Positions 8,110-17,394 are shown, counted from the first letter of the stretch. The stretch is DNA of 64,000 nt from Pseudoalteromonas sp. P1-9 (GCF_001399975.1 NZ_LKBD01000013.1:34339-98338), one strand, 5' to 3'. The notes: a model not told the origin generated them from the sequence alone. Made by a program: numbers and translations.

Positions 8110-9372
8110 ATGTTGTTACGTTATTCTTTACTACTTTGCCTTTGGCTGCAAAGTGCCTCTGTGCTTTATGCCAATGAACATAACTTTAATCAAAATTATC
8201 AAGCTTTGGTTGATGAAGTAGCTAGCAAACCCTATTTGCAACCGCAACTTGATTTCTCTAATGCGATAGAAAGATTAAAGAAACAACCAAAAATTGCAGA
8301 AAATACCGTAAGCGAATGGCAAGCGAAATTACAAAAGTTAACGCCACACACCACTTGCCAGAAAATTGCATTTCAGAGTTTAGGAAATCACCTGCGACGC
8401 ATTAACGTGCGTGAATCGTTAAAGAGAGCACTGGCTAAAGAGAGTCAATACTCGGGCGATTTTAGTGCATTACCAAACGCTAGGTTATGGTATTTACACT
8501 GGCTCGAAACCTGGCTAATGGATGATGTAACCCCCTCTGAATTACAAAAAGTCGCATTTAATGAGCTCCAAGTTGCGTTTACGCAGTATCAAAAAGTTAG
8601 CAGCCAAGCACATGTGAGCACAGCAGCTATTCCTGCAGCTGAACACCAAAAAATCGTCGCGGCGTTTATAACCAGAGAGCAGCAAGTGAAAGCAAATTTG
8701 CAGACGATGTTAAATTTACCTGAGTTTGATGCGCCATTAACTATTGCACCGTCAGGATTGCCGGAGAGTTTTCCGGCGCCCGGTATTTATGATAATCAAA
8801 CTCAACGTTTTCTTTATCATCCCCAAAATGGCGAAATGCACTTATCGCATTTTGATTGGCTTTATTTACACGAGGGCGTTCCAGGCCACCATCTTCAGTT
8901 TAACGTGGTAGGTACTGAGAGTTTATGCCCAACTAATGCAATTGTGCCTATCCCATTTGTCAGTAGTGAAGGGTGGGCGGCCTATGTTGAAACACTCGGA
9001 AAAGAAATGGGGCTTTATGAGAAACCTTCATCTGAGGCGTATGCGCTAAAGTGGCGTGTATTGCGAGCGCTTCGAGTGTTGATTGATATCGGCATTCATT
9101 ACGAAGGCTGGCCGGATGAAAAAGCCAAAGAGCTTTGGCAAACGTATCTGCCAGAGCACCCAGAAATCATGGTTCGCGAAATTATTCGTATTAAAAACTG
9201 GCCGGCACAAGTTATTACGTATGTATATGGCAAATATCGAATTGAAAAGGCGATTCAACCCTATCAAAGCAACCGTACCACAGCACTTAATCGAGTATTG
9301 CGCTTAAGTAATCAACCGCCATTGGCACTAGAACAATTGGCAGACTTTATGTCGATTGAAAACAACAATTAA
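8110..9372 (+). CDS. Exported DUF885 protein, zincin-like putative peptidase
   Basis: A signal peptide (about residues 1-21) is followed by a DUF885 domain. The zinc-binding motif HEGVPGHH is at 254-261, with the downstream EGWAAYVE at 287-294 that supplies a further ligand or catalytic Glu in this family. At 420 residues it is shorter than most DUF885 proteins (about 550-600), the loss being in the N-terminal half. DUF885 enzymes are viewed as metallo-carboxypeptidases or dipeptidases; the substrate is unknown. It starts two bases after the upstream gene and ends 12 bases before the PDZ-hydrolase, so the three are probably co-transcribed. Confidence 0.82.
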   Translation: MLLRYSLLLCLWLQSASVLYANEHNFNQNYQALVDEVASKPYLQPQLDFSNAIERLKKQPKIAENTVSEWQAKLQKLTPHTTCQKIAFQSLGNHLRRINVRESLKRALAKESQYSGDFSALPNARLWYLHWLETWLMDDVTPSELQKVAFNELQVAFTQYQKVSSQAHVSTAAIPAAEHQKIVAAFITREQQVKANLQTMLNLPEFDAPLTIAPSGLPESFPAPGIYDNQTQRFLYHPQNGEMHLSHFDWLYLHEGVPGHHLQFNVVGTESLCPTNAIVPIPFVSSEGWAAYVETLGKEMGLYEKPSSEAYALKWRVLRALRVLIDIGIHYEGWPDEKAKELWQTYLPEHPEIMVREIIRIKNWPAQVITYVYGKYRIEKAIQPYQSNRTTALNRVLRLSNQPPLALEQLADFMSIENNN

Positions 9373-9384
9373 CAAGGAAATATC

Positions 9385-10770
9385 ATGACATCAATAAAAA
9401 CAAGCTTAGTGGTATTAGGTTGTCTGACTATGTTTATGCTAACAAGCCAAAGTAGTGCAGCGGATGTGAAAAAAGAGTCTCAAAACACCTTAGCTAGAGC
9501 CACATTACTTGGCGTAATGCCAAATAGCAATTATCAAAACCAAGGTGTAATGCTGGCACATGTGGCACCTAATAGTACCGCATCAACATTGGGATTAACG
9601 GTTGGCGATGTGATAACACAAGTCAATGGTACGCAAATTAGTGACTTTAATCAGCTTTTATCGGCAGTGCGGCCACTTAAATCAGGAGATGACATTCGTA
9701 TCTCGTTAGTGCGCGATAAAAAGGTACAAACCGTGTCGAATAAAATGCAGCCTCGGCCATACGAAACAAGCGATTTTGCTGAGGTTGAATATAGTAAGGT
9801 GAGCTATCAGGGAAATATACTTCGCAGTATTGTGCATATTCCAAATGGCTTAAAAGCCAATGAAAAAGCGCCTGCTATTTTCTTTATTCAGGGTTATACC
9901 TGCGATTCTATAGATTATGGCATGATCCCTAATATCACTACGCGACAAATGATCGACCAATTTACGAATGCAGGTTATCTAGTCTATCGCGTAGAAAAAC
10001 CCGGACTAGGCGACAGTATCTCAGACAAAGCATGCCGAGATATTGATTTTACAACAGAGTCAAACGCATTTTTGCATGGTTTAACAGCGCTTAAAGCACA
10101 TAAAAATGTTGACCCGAACAAGGTGTTTTTATGGGGGCATTCGCTAGGTGTGCTCCATGCGCCAGTGATTGCAAAGCAATCTCCAGTGAAGGGCATAATA
10201 GGGTATGGTGGTGTAGCCAAAGGTTGGTACCAATATATGCTAGATATTTATCAAAAGCAGTCAGTGAAACATTTTGATGTTAGTAAAGCGCAAGCATTGG
10301 AGAATACACAGCTGGTGACACCATTTTTAGATATGTGGCTAAATACAGACACCCCATGGCAGCGCATCGTGAGTGATGAACGCGTTCAAAAAGCAATTGC
10401 AGCAAATTTGGTTGATATAAATGGCGAGTTATCGGTAAATCGTCATTACAGTTTTTTCAGAGATTTGAATCGCTATAATTTTAGCGCTTTGTGGCAAGAG
10501 CTAAATACGCCTGTGTTGATGATGCATGGCAGTTTAGATATTCAAGCGATTGAGCCATCGTGGGCATTTGATATCGCGAAGCTATCGGGCAGGCCTCAAA
10601 GTAAAGGGCTTGTAATCGAAAATGCTGAGCATGCATTTATGCGCTTTGACAATAAACAAGCTTATATGCGTGCGCGTCAATCTGGTCAATATAATCCAGC
10701 AGAACCAAAAGCGCAGTTTGATGCACGTATAGGGAAACATACTATTCATTGGCTTGCACAGTTCAAGTAA
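9385..10770 (+). CDS. Exported PDZ domain-alpha/beta hydrolase fusion
   Basis: Layout: signal peptide (1-26), PDZ domain (about 40-115, with LTVGDVITQVNG), then an alpha/beta hydrolase (about 140-461). The nucleophile elbow GHSLG is at 251-255 (Ser253); acid and base candidates are Asp in MHGSLDIQ and His in AEHAFM. A PDZ domain fused to a serine hydrolase is uncommon and suggests peptide or protein binding steers the enzyme. AAGGA precedes the ATG. As third gene of the operon it may work with the DUF885 peptidase. The substrate is unknown. Confidence 0.82.
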   Translation: MTSIKTSLVVLGCLTMFMLTSQSSAADVKKESQNTLARATLLGVMPNSNYQNQGVMLAHVAPNSTASTLGLTVGDVITQVNGTQISDFNQLLSAVRPLKSGDDIRISLVRDKKVQTVSNKMQPRPYETSDFAEVEYSKVSYQGNILRSIVHIPNGLKANEKAPAIFFIQGYTCDSIDYGMIPNITTRQMIDQFTNAGYLVYRVEKPGLGDSISDKACRDIDFTTESNAFLHGLTALKAHKNVDPNKVFLWGHSLGVLHAPVIAKQSPVKGIIGYGGVAKGWYQYMLDIYQKQSVKHFDVSKAQALENTQLVTPFLDMWLNTDTPWQRIVSDERVQKAIAANLVDINGELSVNRHYSFFRDLNRYNFSALWQELNTPVLMMHGSLDIQAIEPSWAFDIAKLSGRPQSKGLVIENAEHAFMRFDNKQAYMRARQSGQYNPAEPKAQFDARIGKHTIHWLAQFK

Positions 10771-10821
10771 GGTTCGCAAATGTTGTTACAAATGTATTTT
10801 TAAGGGAATAGGCTGAAAGCG

Positions 10822-10895
10822 TGCACGAGCAAAGCTTAATGCCTTTGCCCAAGGTGCAGGGCGTATCGATAGTGCGTGCAGAAGTACAAGCTTAA
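10822..10895 (+). pseudogene. Relic of a second mesD 3' end
   Basis: From 10822 the sequence matches the last 70 or so bases of mesD almost base for base (GCACGAGCAAAGCTTAATGC, then TTTGCCCAAGG against CTTGCCCAAGG), with a 7-base insertion near 10859 that shifts the frame before the GTGCG segment resumes and a TAA closes. It is followed, as mesD is, by a GCGTAC-stem terminator. Upstream of 10822 similarity stops at the PDZ-hydrolase side. It is therefore a non-functional remnant of a duplicated or replaced mesD-like gene. Confidence 0.7.
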
Positions 10896-10922
10896 GCAAT
10901 ATTCCCTAATAACTCTAAAAAC

Positions 10923-10954
10923 AAAGGCGTACATATATTTTGTACGCCTTTTTT
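10923..10954. terminator. Terminator after the PDZ-hydrolase operon and mesD relic
   Basis: AAAGGCGTAC pairs with GTACGCCTTT and is followed by a T run. The GCGTAC core also occurs in the mesD terminator at 5384-5415, so it may have come along with the mesD relic. Confidence 0.85.
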
Positions 10955-11065
10955 GTGTGAAGTTTACGTGTCGTTAAACAAGGAAACACGTTTTTAAACG
11001 AGAAAATCGCTACCAAGATAACTTGGTAGCGGGAGCAATTTCACTCGTTTAAATTGCTGACGAGT

Positions 11066-12666
11066 TTAGATTTGTTTCAGCAATGGTGAATTTGGAATGC
11101 CATAATCAAATATCCACGGTTGTTCAGTCGCTAACTGTGCCGGAAGCTTTGCTTTTATTTTATTGGCGTTTTCAATGTCGTTTTGTTTTAAGTAAACGTA
11201 ACGTTTATAGACATTCGTTACTGTGTTATCGCCCACATTTGGATGAGACAGTGTAGCAAGCGCTTGTTCATATTTTGCTTGGTCGATGTAGGCACGTGCT
11301 AGAACCATAAGACTACCTTGATTAACATTCTGGCCAAGGTCTGCTTTAAGCGCCTCTATTTCTTGTTCTGCAAGTTGCGGTTGCCCTAGTTTGAGCAAGG
11401 TGTCTGCTTTAATATTACGAGTATATTGTGGTGCGTTGTTACCATCTTTGTACCACAGCTCGTATGCAGAAAGTGCGCCTTGGTGATCGCCAACTTTGTG
11501 TAAAAGGTGGTTAACCAATGTTAAGCTAAGTAGCTTCATTTGCTTTTCTTCTACCTGCGATAAGACAGGGCGTTGCTCGTGCCATGCAACTATTGTGTTG
11601 GCAATTTTTTTAAGCTCAGCGGCATCTTCCGATTTTGCGTTTTTCGCTAGGTTTAGCAATTCTGCCATTTGCGTATTATATGATTCACTTGTTTCGTATT
11701 GCGCACTTTGTGATTCATTATTCGTAGAGGTTTTCTTCTCAACAATTTGAGCCGCTGCGATTGTAGTAAACGAAACAGCTGCTAACATCATTACGATATG
11801 TCTTTTCTTCATCACTTTTTCCTTGTTTAACATTTTTACTCGGAGCACGTTAAAGTGCTTGGTATGAGCCATATTTAATACTGGCGAGCAATAACTTGAA
11901 CCTTTTGGAGCTCCGGTAAAAGCTTCAAGTGTCAAACTTGCCAGGTCATGTTGATAGCGTTGATTTAGCTGATTAAAGCAACGCTCATCACAACTCAGTT
12001 CTAGTTGCTGTCGTGCTTTCGCACCAAGCAACATACAGATGGGGTTCCACCAAAATAAATTCTCGGTAAGGCATATAAACCAAATCCAATAAATATCTCG
12101 CTGTTTAATATGTGTTGCTTCATGTAATAAAACAGAGTCGAGTTCACTACGAGATACCAGGGTTTGATCTAACCATATCACTGGTTTTAATATGCCTGTT
12201 GTTATGCCAGGGGTGCCTAAATTCACGGTTTTAACTTGGTAGTTTGCTCTCTGTGAGTTCACTGAACAGTCGTGTGCTTCTTTATTTAACTGTTTTACCA
12301 AAGCGAAATAGTGACGTACTTTATTTAAAAATAAGTAGATACCAATTGCGGTTACAGCGAGGCTAAGGTGCCACCAAGCAAGTGAACGATACCAAGGTGT
12401 TAGCTCACTCGTTACATCAGCCGAAATAGGTAAAGCACTATAGGTTAGTATGGGATCAGCTAAGTTAATTTCGGTTAAGAATAAAGTGCTGCTGAAGATT
12501 GCGCATATATCGAAACTTCAGGTAAAAGATGCCAAGGCATAAACCAAGCAGCTAAAGCGATTACAGCGACATAAAACCCAATTCTTGCAGGGGCGTTTGT
12601 TAGGCCCTTAATAATCAAAAGTGCCAATAGGCTAATGATAATATTTGTAAGAATATAATCCGTCAT
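11066..12666 (-). pseudogene. M56 (BlaR1/MecR1-type) membrane metallopeptidase sensor, frameshifted
   Basis: Two frames make one protein. The first 63 codons (12666-12475) give two membrane helices, and translation then resumes in another frame near 12480 and runs to 11066. Adding one base to the AAA run at 12483-12485 would join them. The second frame has the zinc motif HEATH (12124-12110 region), the CDERCF segment typical of M56, a further membrane helix (MKKRHIVMMLAAVSF), and about 210 periplasmic residues with TPR-like helices instead of a penicillin-binding domain. In this family a signal activates the protease, which inactivates the BlaI-type repressor encoded 11 bases upstream. As written, the sensor is broken or translated as two pieces. 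Confidence 0.78.
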
Positions 12667-12677
12667 ATTGACCTACC

Positions 12678-13049
12678 TTATTTGTGTGACTTTTTCTTTT
12701 TTAATAGTTCTTGTAGGTAATGTATATCGTCTTCATTTAGCTCTTCTTCTTTAATGAAGTGGGCAATTAAACTACGTGAGTTTCCGCCAAAAAAACGTTG
12801 CATAAAGCTGGGAGTTTCTTGGCTTGAAAGGGTGCTTTGTTGCACCTTGCTTCGATACACAATGGCTCTGCCTTGTTTGTCTGCGCGCTCAACTGCACCT
12901 TTCTTTTCTAATCGGTCGATAATGGTTTTAACTGTGGTGTAAGCAACTTCTTTGTTTTGCGAAAGTAGCTGATGTAATTGCGCTGCCGTGCACGGTTCGT
13001 GCTGCCACATTAATTGCATTACATCGAGCTCAAAATCACTTAGTTTCAT
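12678..13049 (-). CDS. BlaI/MecI/CopY-family repressor
   Basis: A 123-residue winged-helix protein with the family pattern ELDVMQLMWQHEPCTAAQLHQLL, VAYTTVKTIIDRLEKKGAVER and a C-terminal dimerisation helix. These repressors bind paired TACA/TGTA dyads and are inactivated by proteolysis triggered by a partner M56 sensor, which is the next gene. The operator at 13065-13103 sits 16 bases before the ATG, so the pair is probably autoregulated. A beta-lactam link is not indicated because the sensor lacks the penicillin-binding domain and no beta-lactamase is nearby. Confidence 0.9.
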   Translation of the reverse strand: MKLSDFELDVMQLMWQHEPCTAAQLHQLLSQNKEVAYTTVKTIIDRLEKKGAVERADKQGRAIVYRSKVQQSTLSSQETPSFMQRFFGGNSRSLIAHFIKEEELNEDDIHYLQELLKKKKSHK

Positions 13050-13064
13050 ATTCTCACCTTATCA

Positions 13065-13103
13065 CTACTACGTTTGTAGTTTTGTTTTCTACAAATGTAG
13101 TAG
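13065..13103 (-). promoter_or_regulatory. BlaI-type operator: two inverted 15-mers
   Basis: CTACTACGTTTGTAG (13065-13079) and CTACAAATGTAGTAG (13089-13103) are reverse complements at 14 of 15 positions, separated by nine bases. Each carries a TACAAAYGTA core like known BlaI/MecI operators. The position, just upstream of the repressor start, suits autorepression. Confidence 0.75.
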
Positions 13104-13190
13104 TAATAAAAAATGAAGTCAAACTATTTTTTGAGCAATTTTGCTTTTTATTATTGAAAGTAACTTTGTAGTATCTAAAACATGGTGAGG

Positions 13191-13697
13191 TTATTGATTG
13201 TTTTCAGTCGTTGCAATAAGTACTGGGCGGTGTGTTTTAACACATAAAAAGTAAGCCCACGCAATGAGGATAATTTGTAATGGCGCACGAATAAGTAAAT
13301 AAATTGGTCCCCATTGGTGACCACCTAAGCCAATGCTGTTAATAGCCGCATAAATATTTGCCGGAAAAAACACAATAAAAATAACAATTGCGAGTTTTGC
13401 CGCCAGCTCACGGTATTTTGTAGTAAAAAGTGCAATGCCAACTGCAAATTCCAATACTCCAGTGGCATAAACTAATTGTAAACGCAGGGGAACCCAAGGC
13501 GGCAACATTTCAACCATACCGTGTGTTTTTACAATATGACCAATTGCAAAGAAAATGAAAGTGATGCCCAACCCAATAGACGCATATTGTTTAATGTTTA
13601 TTACTTGTCGAGTTACTTGCCCTTTAATAAACCCAAACAGTAATGGGCTTGTTAGCAAGATAAGAATTAATATTGGTGTGATCACGTTCCCTCGCAA
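13191..13697 (-). CDS. DoxX-like membrane protein
   Basis: A 168-residue inner-membrane protein with four to five hydrophobic segments and the DoxX-like pattern IGLGITFIFFAIGHIVKTHGMVEMLPPWVP followed by GVLEFAVGIALF. Members are small membrane proteins sometimes tied to thiol or quinone redox chemistry, but the role is mostly unknown. It is separated from the repressor by 140 bases and is probably its own unit. An upstream Met is lacking, so the hydrophobic N-terminus starts at the GTG/ATG used here. Confidence 0.75.
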   Translation of the reverse strand: MRGNVITPILILILLTSPLLFGFIKGQVTRQVINIKQYASIGLGITFIFFAIGHIVKTHGMVEMLPPWVPLRLQLVYATGVLEFAVGIALFTTKYRELAAKLAIVIFIVFFPANIYAAINSIGLGGHQWGPIYLLIRAPLQIILIAWAYFLCVKTHRPVLIATTENNQ

Positions 13698-13977
13698 ATT
13701 GCTTTATTCGTTATGTGTTTATGGGTGGTGTTAATAAGCGTAAAAACCACATCCTTGTAACAACTATAACTCACCTGACATTACAAAACTTATACAAAAT
13801 AATGTGGTTTTGTAAAAAAGCTTAACGGAATATTACTTATTACAAACTACAGTTATTGCTTGAATTTATTCGTCGGTTACGTAAAGGTAACGTAAGGCTA
13901 ACGGAACAATAACGTCACGGAGATTGCGCTTGCTTGCTAGGTTAATACTGAGCCAGTAAGGAAGCCCAAATATACAA

Positions 13978-14466
13978 TTGAAAATAAACGCTGCGCATTT
14001 GAAGTCGCTTAGAGAATCTCGATGTTGGTCGCAACAAGCGCTTTCGGAATTCTCTGGTTTGAGTTTACGTACAATACAGAGAATTGAAGCAAAATCGGTT
14101 GCGTCGAAAGAAAGCATTAAGTGCTTGGCTGCGGTCTACGAAGTACCGGTGCAATCACTATGTGTTAGCGACTCAGCAATAGGCGAGTCATCAGCGGAAA
14201 TAGATGAAACACAATTACAAAAACGAAGCACACAGAGCAAATTAAAGCTAAAACGAATGTATAATCAATTTGCGTTTGTATTTGCCTGTCACATGTTTGG
14301 TTTTTTAGGCATCTTCTTCGCGTATGACGAGCAGCGCATTGATAGTGAAATGTTTCAAATTTTAAAGAATGGCTTATCAATTGTATTGGTTTTTTCTGCC
14401 CTTTACTTTATGTATCGCGCACACAAGTTGAAGCGAGAATTAGGGATTGGTTCATCTGAAATTTAA
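13978..14466 (+). CDS. XRE-family helix-turn-helix protein with two C-terminal membrane helices
   Basis: Residues 1-60 form a Cro/C1-type DNA-binding domain (LKSLRESRCWSQQALSEFSGLSLRTIQRIEA), followed by a polar linker and two hydrophobic helices (about 100-118 and 128-146). It is thus a membrane-tethered regulator. The start is a TTG with AAGGAA rather far upstream, so the exact start is uncertain. The next gene, 36 bases on, encodes a four-helix membrane protein that may be its partner. The signal and targets are unknown. Confidence 0.75.
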   Translation: MKINAAHLKSLRESRCWSQQALSEFSGLSLRTIQRIEAKSVASKESIKCLAAVYEVPVQSLCVSDSAIGESSAEIDETQLQKRSTQSKLKLKRMYNQFAFVFACHMFGFLGIFFAYDEQRIDSEMFQILKNGLSIVLVFSALYFMYRAHKLKRELGIGSSEI

Positions 14467-14502
14467 CCAAATGGGCAAGTAAGTGCTTGCTAAGGATGAA
14501 AG

Positions 14503-14943
14503 ATGAAAAGACTACCAGTTGAATTTAATGTGTTAGCTATGGCGTGCGGGTTGTATTTAGTTGTGAGCATCGCATGTTCGATTTTATTAACCTTGGTTTG
14601 GCAACTCAATTTGGACGTTACTAATCAAAGCTATCAAGCGCTGGCACAACAGGCAGAACAATCGCCGTTTATAATTATTGGAAGTGCGATAATCGGCGTG
14701 TTTACAACGATGCTAACCGCTGCATTTATTACCTTTCGCGCAAAACAACATACTGTGCAGCTCGTATACTTTACTGGGTTGTTAATTTTATATGGTTGTT
14801 TAAGCATTGTATTGCACCCTGAAGCGTCCATGTTGATTAACGTGTTGAAAGTATTGTCACCTGCGCCGCTGTGTTTTTTCGGTTATTTAATTGCAATAAC
14901 ATACCAACAGAAAAAGCAAACACAGTGTCTTGCAGCTCAGTGA
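14503..14943 (+). CDS. Small four-helix membrane protein of unknown function
   Basis: A 146-residue protein with four hydrophobic segments (about 10-32, 55-78, 85-105, 110-132) and no recognised motif. AAGGAT precedes the ATG. Its position 36 bases after the membrane-tethered XRE regulator suggests co-transcription and perhaps a shared role. I do not recognise a family. Confidence 0.65.
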   Translation: MKRLPVEFNVLAMACGLYLVVSIACSILLTLVWQLNLDVTNQSYQALAQQAEQSPFIIIGSAIIGVFTTMLTAAFITFRAKQHTVQLVYFTGLLILYGCLSIVLHPEASMLINVLKVLSPAPLCFFGYLIAITYQQKKQTQCLAAQ

Positions 14944-15080
14944 TTTGTTATTTCTCGTAACGGTTAGATAACATCTAACGTCGCAAAGTTAGCAAAGCGC
15001 ACTATTAAAAAGTCCACCGAGCATCATGTTTTTGATGCTCAAATCAAATTGTCTAATACAGGGAAACTTGACCGTGGAGT

Positions 15081-16817
15081 TTAATGTTTGTTTTGTACCC
15101 ACTTACCTTTGTACACAACTGCTGCGACAGGGATATCTTTAATTTTCATCGGATCTACTGTAAATGGATTCTCTTTTAATATTGTAAAATTGGCCACTTT
15201 CCCCACTTTGATAGACCCAATTTTATCTTCGAGATTAAGCGTACGAGCCGCATCAATCGTGATGCCTTTCATTGCAGTATAAATATCTAGACGCTGATCT
15301 TGAGAAAACGCACTGTTTTCGCTGGTAACGCGATTGATTGCTGTCCACGCCAAGGTTAAGGGTTCTGCGGGAGCCATGGCAAAATCGGAATGGAACGATA
15401 CGGGAATATTTCGTTTAGTGAGCTCTTTTACACGCACTAGGTTCTCGGCGCGTTGAGGTCCTAACCCGTTCTCTGAGTACTTATCCGCAAGTGCCCAAAG
15501 GTAAAAAGGGTTAACAGACGCTTCAATATTGAGTGAATTTATTTGCTCTGCGATTTTGGCATCAAAATAGCCCATATGGTGCAGTGTAAAACGATGGTTT
15601 TCGCGAGGATGTGCTTTTTGATCTGCTTTATTAAAGTCAACAACTTGTTGTATTCCTTTGTCACCGTTGGCGTGTACATGGATCTTGTAACCTTTACTCC
15701 AATAAAAGCTGAGTTGTTGCTGGAAAAGCTGTAATGGCGTCATCCATTCGCCATGAAATTCGTTGCCAAGGTAAGGTTCGTTCATTTGCATCGCAAGTGA
15801 ATAAATAGCGCCGTCTGCAAATAACTTTACTTGTTGAGGTAAAAAGAAAATATTATCGGTATCGTATGCTTCTGCTAAACCTTGCATCTGCTTTTCGGCT
15901 TTTTCATTGCTGTTACCGGCCATCCCGTATAATTGCGTGCCATTAGGGATCAGGTAAATATCATAAGGTGGTTGCTTATCCATTTCATTTTTTAAAAATG
16001 CGTACTCCATTTTAAAGTCCGCGCTTGGGAAACCTGGTTCTGCGATTGTTGTAATGCCATTTTGTAGCATAAGCTCTGTCATCATCGAGAGCCCTTTTTG
16101 GTAGTTCACGGGGTCGAGTAGCACTGAACCAATTTTTGGCACCAACGCTAACCAACCACCTTCATAAAAATGACCTTTTTGCCAGTTTACTTGCGGGTTG
16201 TTTGCGAAGTCATTTTCAGCGATATTAAACAGCTTAATGGCTGCATCATTTAGGTAAATTTCATGAAATGAACGATGAATAATGCCTACGGGTTTATTGT
16301 CGCCAGAATATTGGTTAAGTAAGTCTCTACTAAGTTCACCATGCCAAAGCTGATGATAGCCCCAAATAAAATGCATTTTATTTTCGGGCGCATTAGCGAT
16401 TGACGCTTTAAGTTGATGCTTGAATGCTTCAGGCGTTTTAGTCGCTTTAGAAATACCGTTGGGCTTTTTCCATTGATGGGGTGCTATTGTATTGTTAGGA
16501 AGCATTAAGGCTGCAATTGACGGGTGCAGATGGGGTTCTATAAACCCAGGCATTAATGTTTTACCGTTTAAATTTACAATGCGGGCATGAGAGTATGCTT
16601 TTTCTGCTCCTTGTTTTGAACCGACATAAACGACTTTTCCGTCTTGCTCAACTAGCGCATCAACATAACTGAGGGTATCACCTTCCATTGTGATAATGTT
16701 CCCTCCGTGGTATAGCGATGCGTTATGCTGTGTTAATTGCCTGTTTTCTTTTCCTGTGGCGCAAAATTGAAATAGCGCTAATACAACTAACACGACGTAT
16801 TTAGTGTTAATTTTCAT
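15081..16817 (-). CDS. Exported amidohydrolase (YtcJ-like, amidohydrolase_3)
   Basis: A 578-residue metal-dependent hydrolase with an N-terminal hydrophobic signal (about 6-20). The metal-binding HLHP is at 96-99 (GFIEPHLHP) and later conserved motifs include IHVHANGDKGIQQ and FHSDFAMAPAEP, with the closing GSIKVGKVANFTIL. It matches the YtcJ-type family, whose substrates are poorly known (amides, imides or hydantoin-like compounds). FQFC near residue 18 is not a canonical lipobox. It is a single gene with no pathway neighbours. Confidence 0.85.
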   Translation of the reverse strand: MKINTKYVVLVVLALFQFCATGKENRQLTQHNASLYHGGNIITMEGDTLSYVDALVEQDGKVVYVGSKQGAEKAYSHARIVNLNGKTLMPGFIEPHLHPSIAALMLPNNTIAPHQWKKPNGISKATKTPEAFKHQLKASIANAPENKMHFIWGYHQLWHGELSRDLLNQYSGDNKPVGIIHRSFHEIYLNDAAIKLFNIAENDFANNPQVNWQKGHFYEGGWLALVPKIGSVLLDPVNYQKGLSMMTELMLQNGITTIAEPGFPSADFKMEYAFLKNEMDKQPPYDIYLIPNGTQLYGMAGNSNEKAEKQMQGLAEAYDTDNIFFLPQQVKLFADGAIYSLAMQMNEPYLGNEFHGEWMTPLQLFQQQLSFYWSKGYKIHVHANGDKGIQQVVDFNKADQKAHPRENHRFTLHHMGYFDAKIAEQINSLNIEASVNPFYLWALADKYSENGLGPQRAENLVRVKELTKRNIPVSFHSDFAMAPAEPLTLAWTAINRVTSENSAFSQDQRLDIYTAMKGITIDAARTLNLEDKIGSIKVGKVANFTILKENPFTVDPMKIKDIPVAAVVYKGKWVQNKH

Positions 16818-16959
16818 GGTTCCTTCCCTGTTTTTCAGATTACGTCACGTATTTACGTGGTTTAGTTCATCTTATTGTGTTGCTTAATTTTTGTCATTGA
16901 TTTTATTGCACACCCTATCTTCTTTGCATCCGCAGCTAACACTTAACAACGCCCATAAA

Positions 16960-17394
16960 TTACGCTTTACTATTTAAAAATAAGCCAGCGTTACTCTGTG
17001 TTGTATGAGTAGGTTTAGCAAATAGCCCGCTTACATACGTTGCTGCTTGTTGTTGTATAAGAGATTGCACGTTTACTAGCGCCTCATCTAATTGTTGTTG
17101 TAGCTCAATTAGTTTCGTATTTTTTTCTGGGTCGTCATCTTCTGAGGTATTACGTAAGTCTTTAATTTGGTGTTGCAGCGACACAATGTGATTGATTTTG
17201 TCTTGTGTTTCATCTGGCTTAGCAGTATCTGCTTGTTCATCTGTTTTTGTTGGTTTTTCGTTTTTTGACTCACTTGCTTTGTCTTTCGCGTCAGCAGTGG
17301 CTGTATCGCTTTTTGATTGTGTTATGTCGTCCTCGTTGGTGTGAAGTAATGTGTTGTATCCTGAATAGCCCGAGGAAAGGTTGTTAATGTTCAT
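16960..17394 (-). CDS. Acidic coiled-coil protein of unknown function
   Basis: A 144-residue protein with no signal peptide. Residues 20-65 are Lys/Asp/Thr rich and probably disordered, and residues 66-115 form a likely coiled coil (HIVSLQHQIKDLR and KLIELQQQLDEALVNVQSLIQ), with a polar tail. The coiled coil is like that of small FlxA-type proteins, but I cannot assign a family. It stands alone upstream of the amidohydrolase. Confidence 0.6.
   Translation of the reverse strand: MNINNLSSGYSGYNTLLHTNEDDITQSKSDTATADAKDKASESKNEKPTKTDEQADTAKPDETQDKINHIVSLQHQIKDLRNTSEDDDPEKNTKLIELQQQLDEALVNVQSLIQQQAATYVSGLFAKPTHTTQSNAGLFLNSKA

Noticed and set aside
11066..13049. Beta-lactam resistance locus
   Set aside because: The M56 protein has no penicillin-binding domain and there is no beta-lactamase near.
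15019..15041. Hairpin GAGCATC/GATGCTC between two genes
   Set aside because: Short stem without T run and not at the proper distance; not supportable as a terminator.
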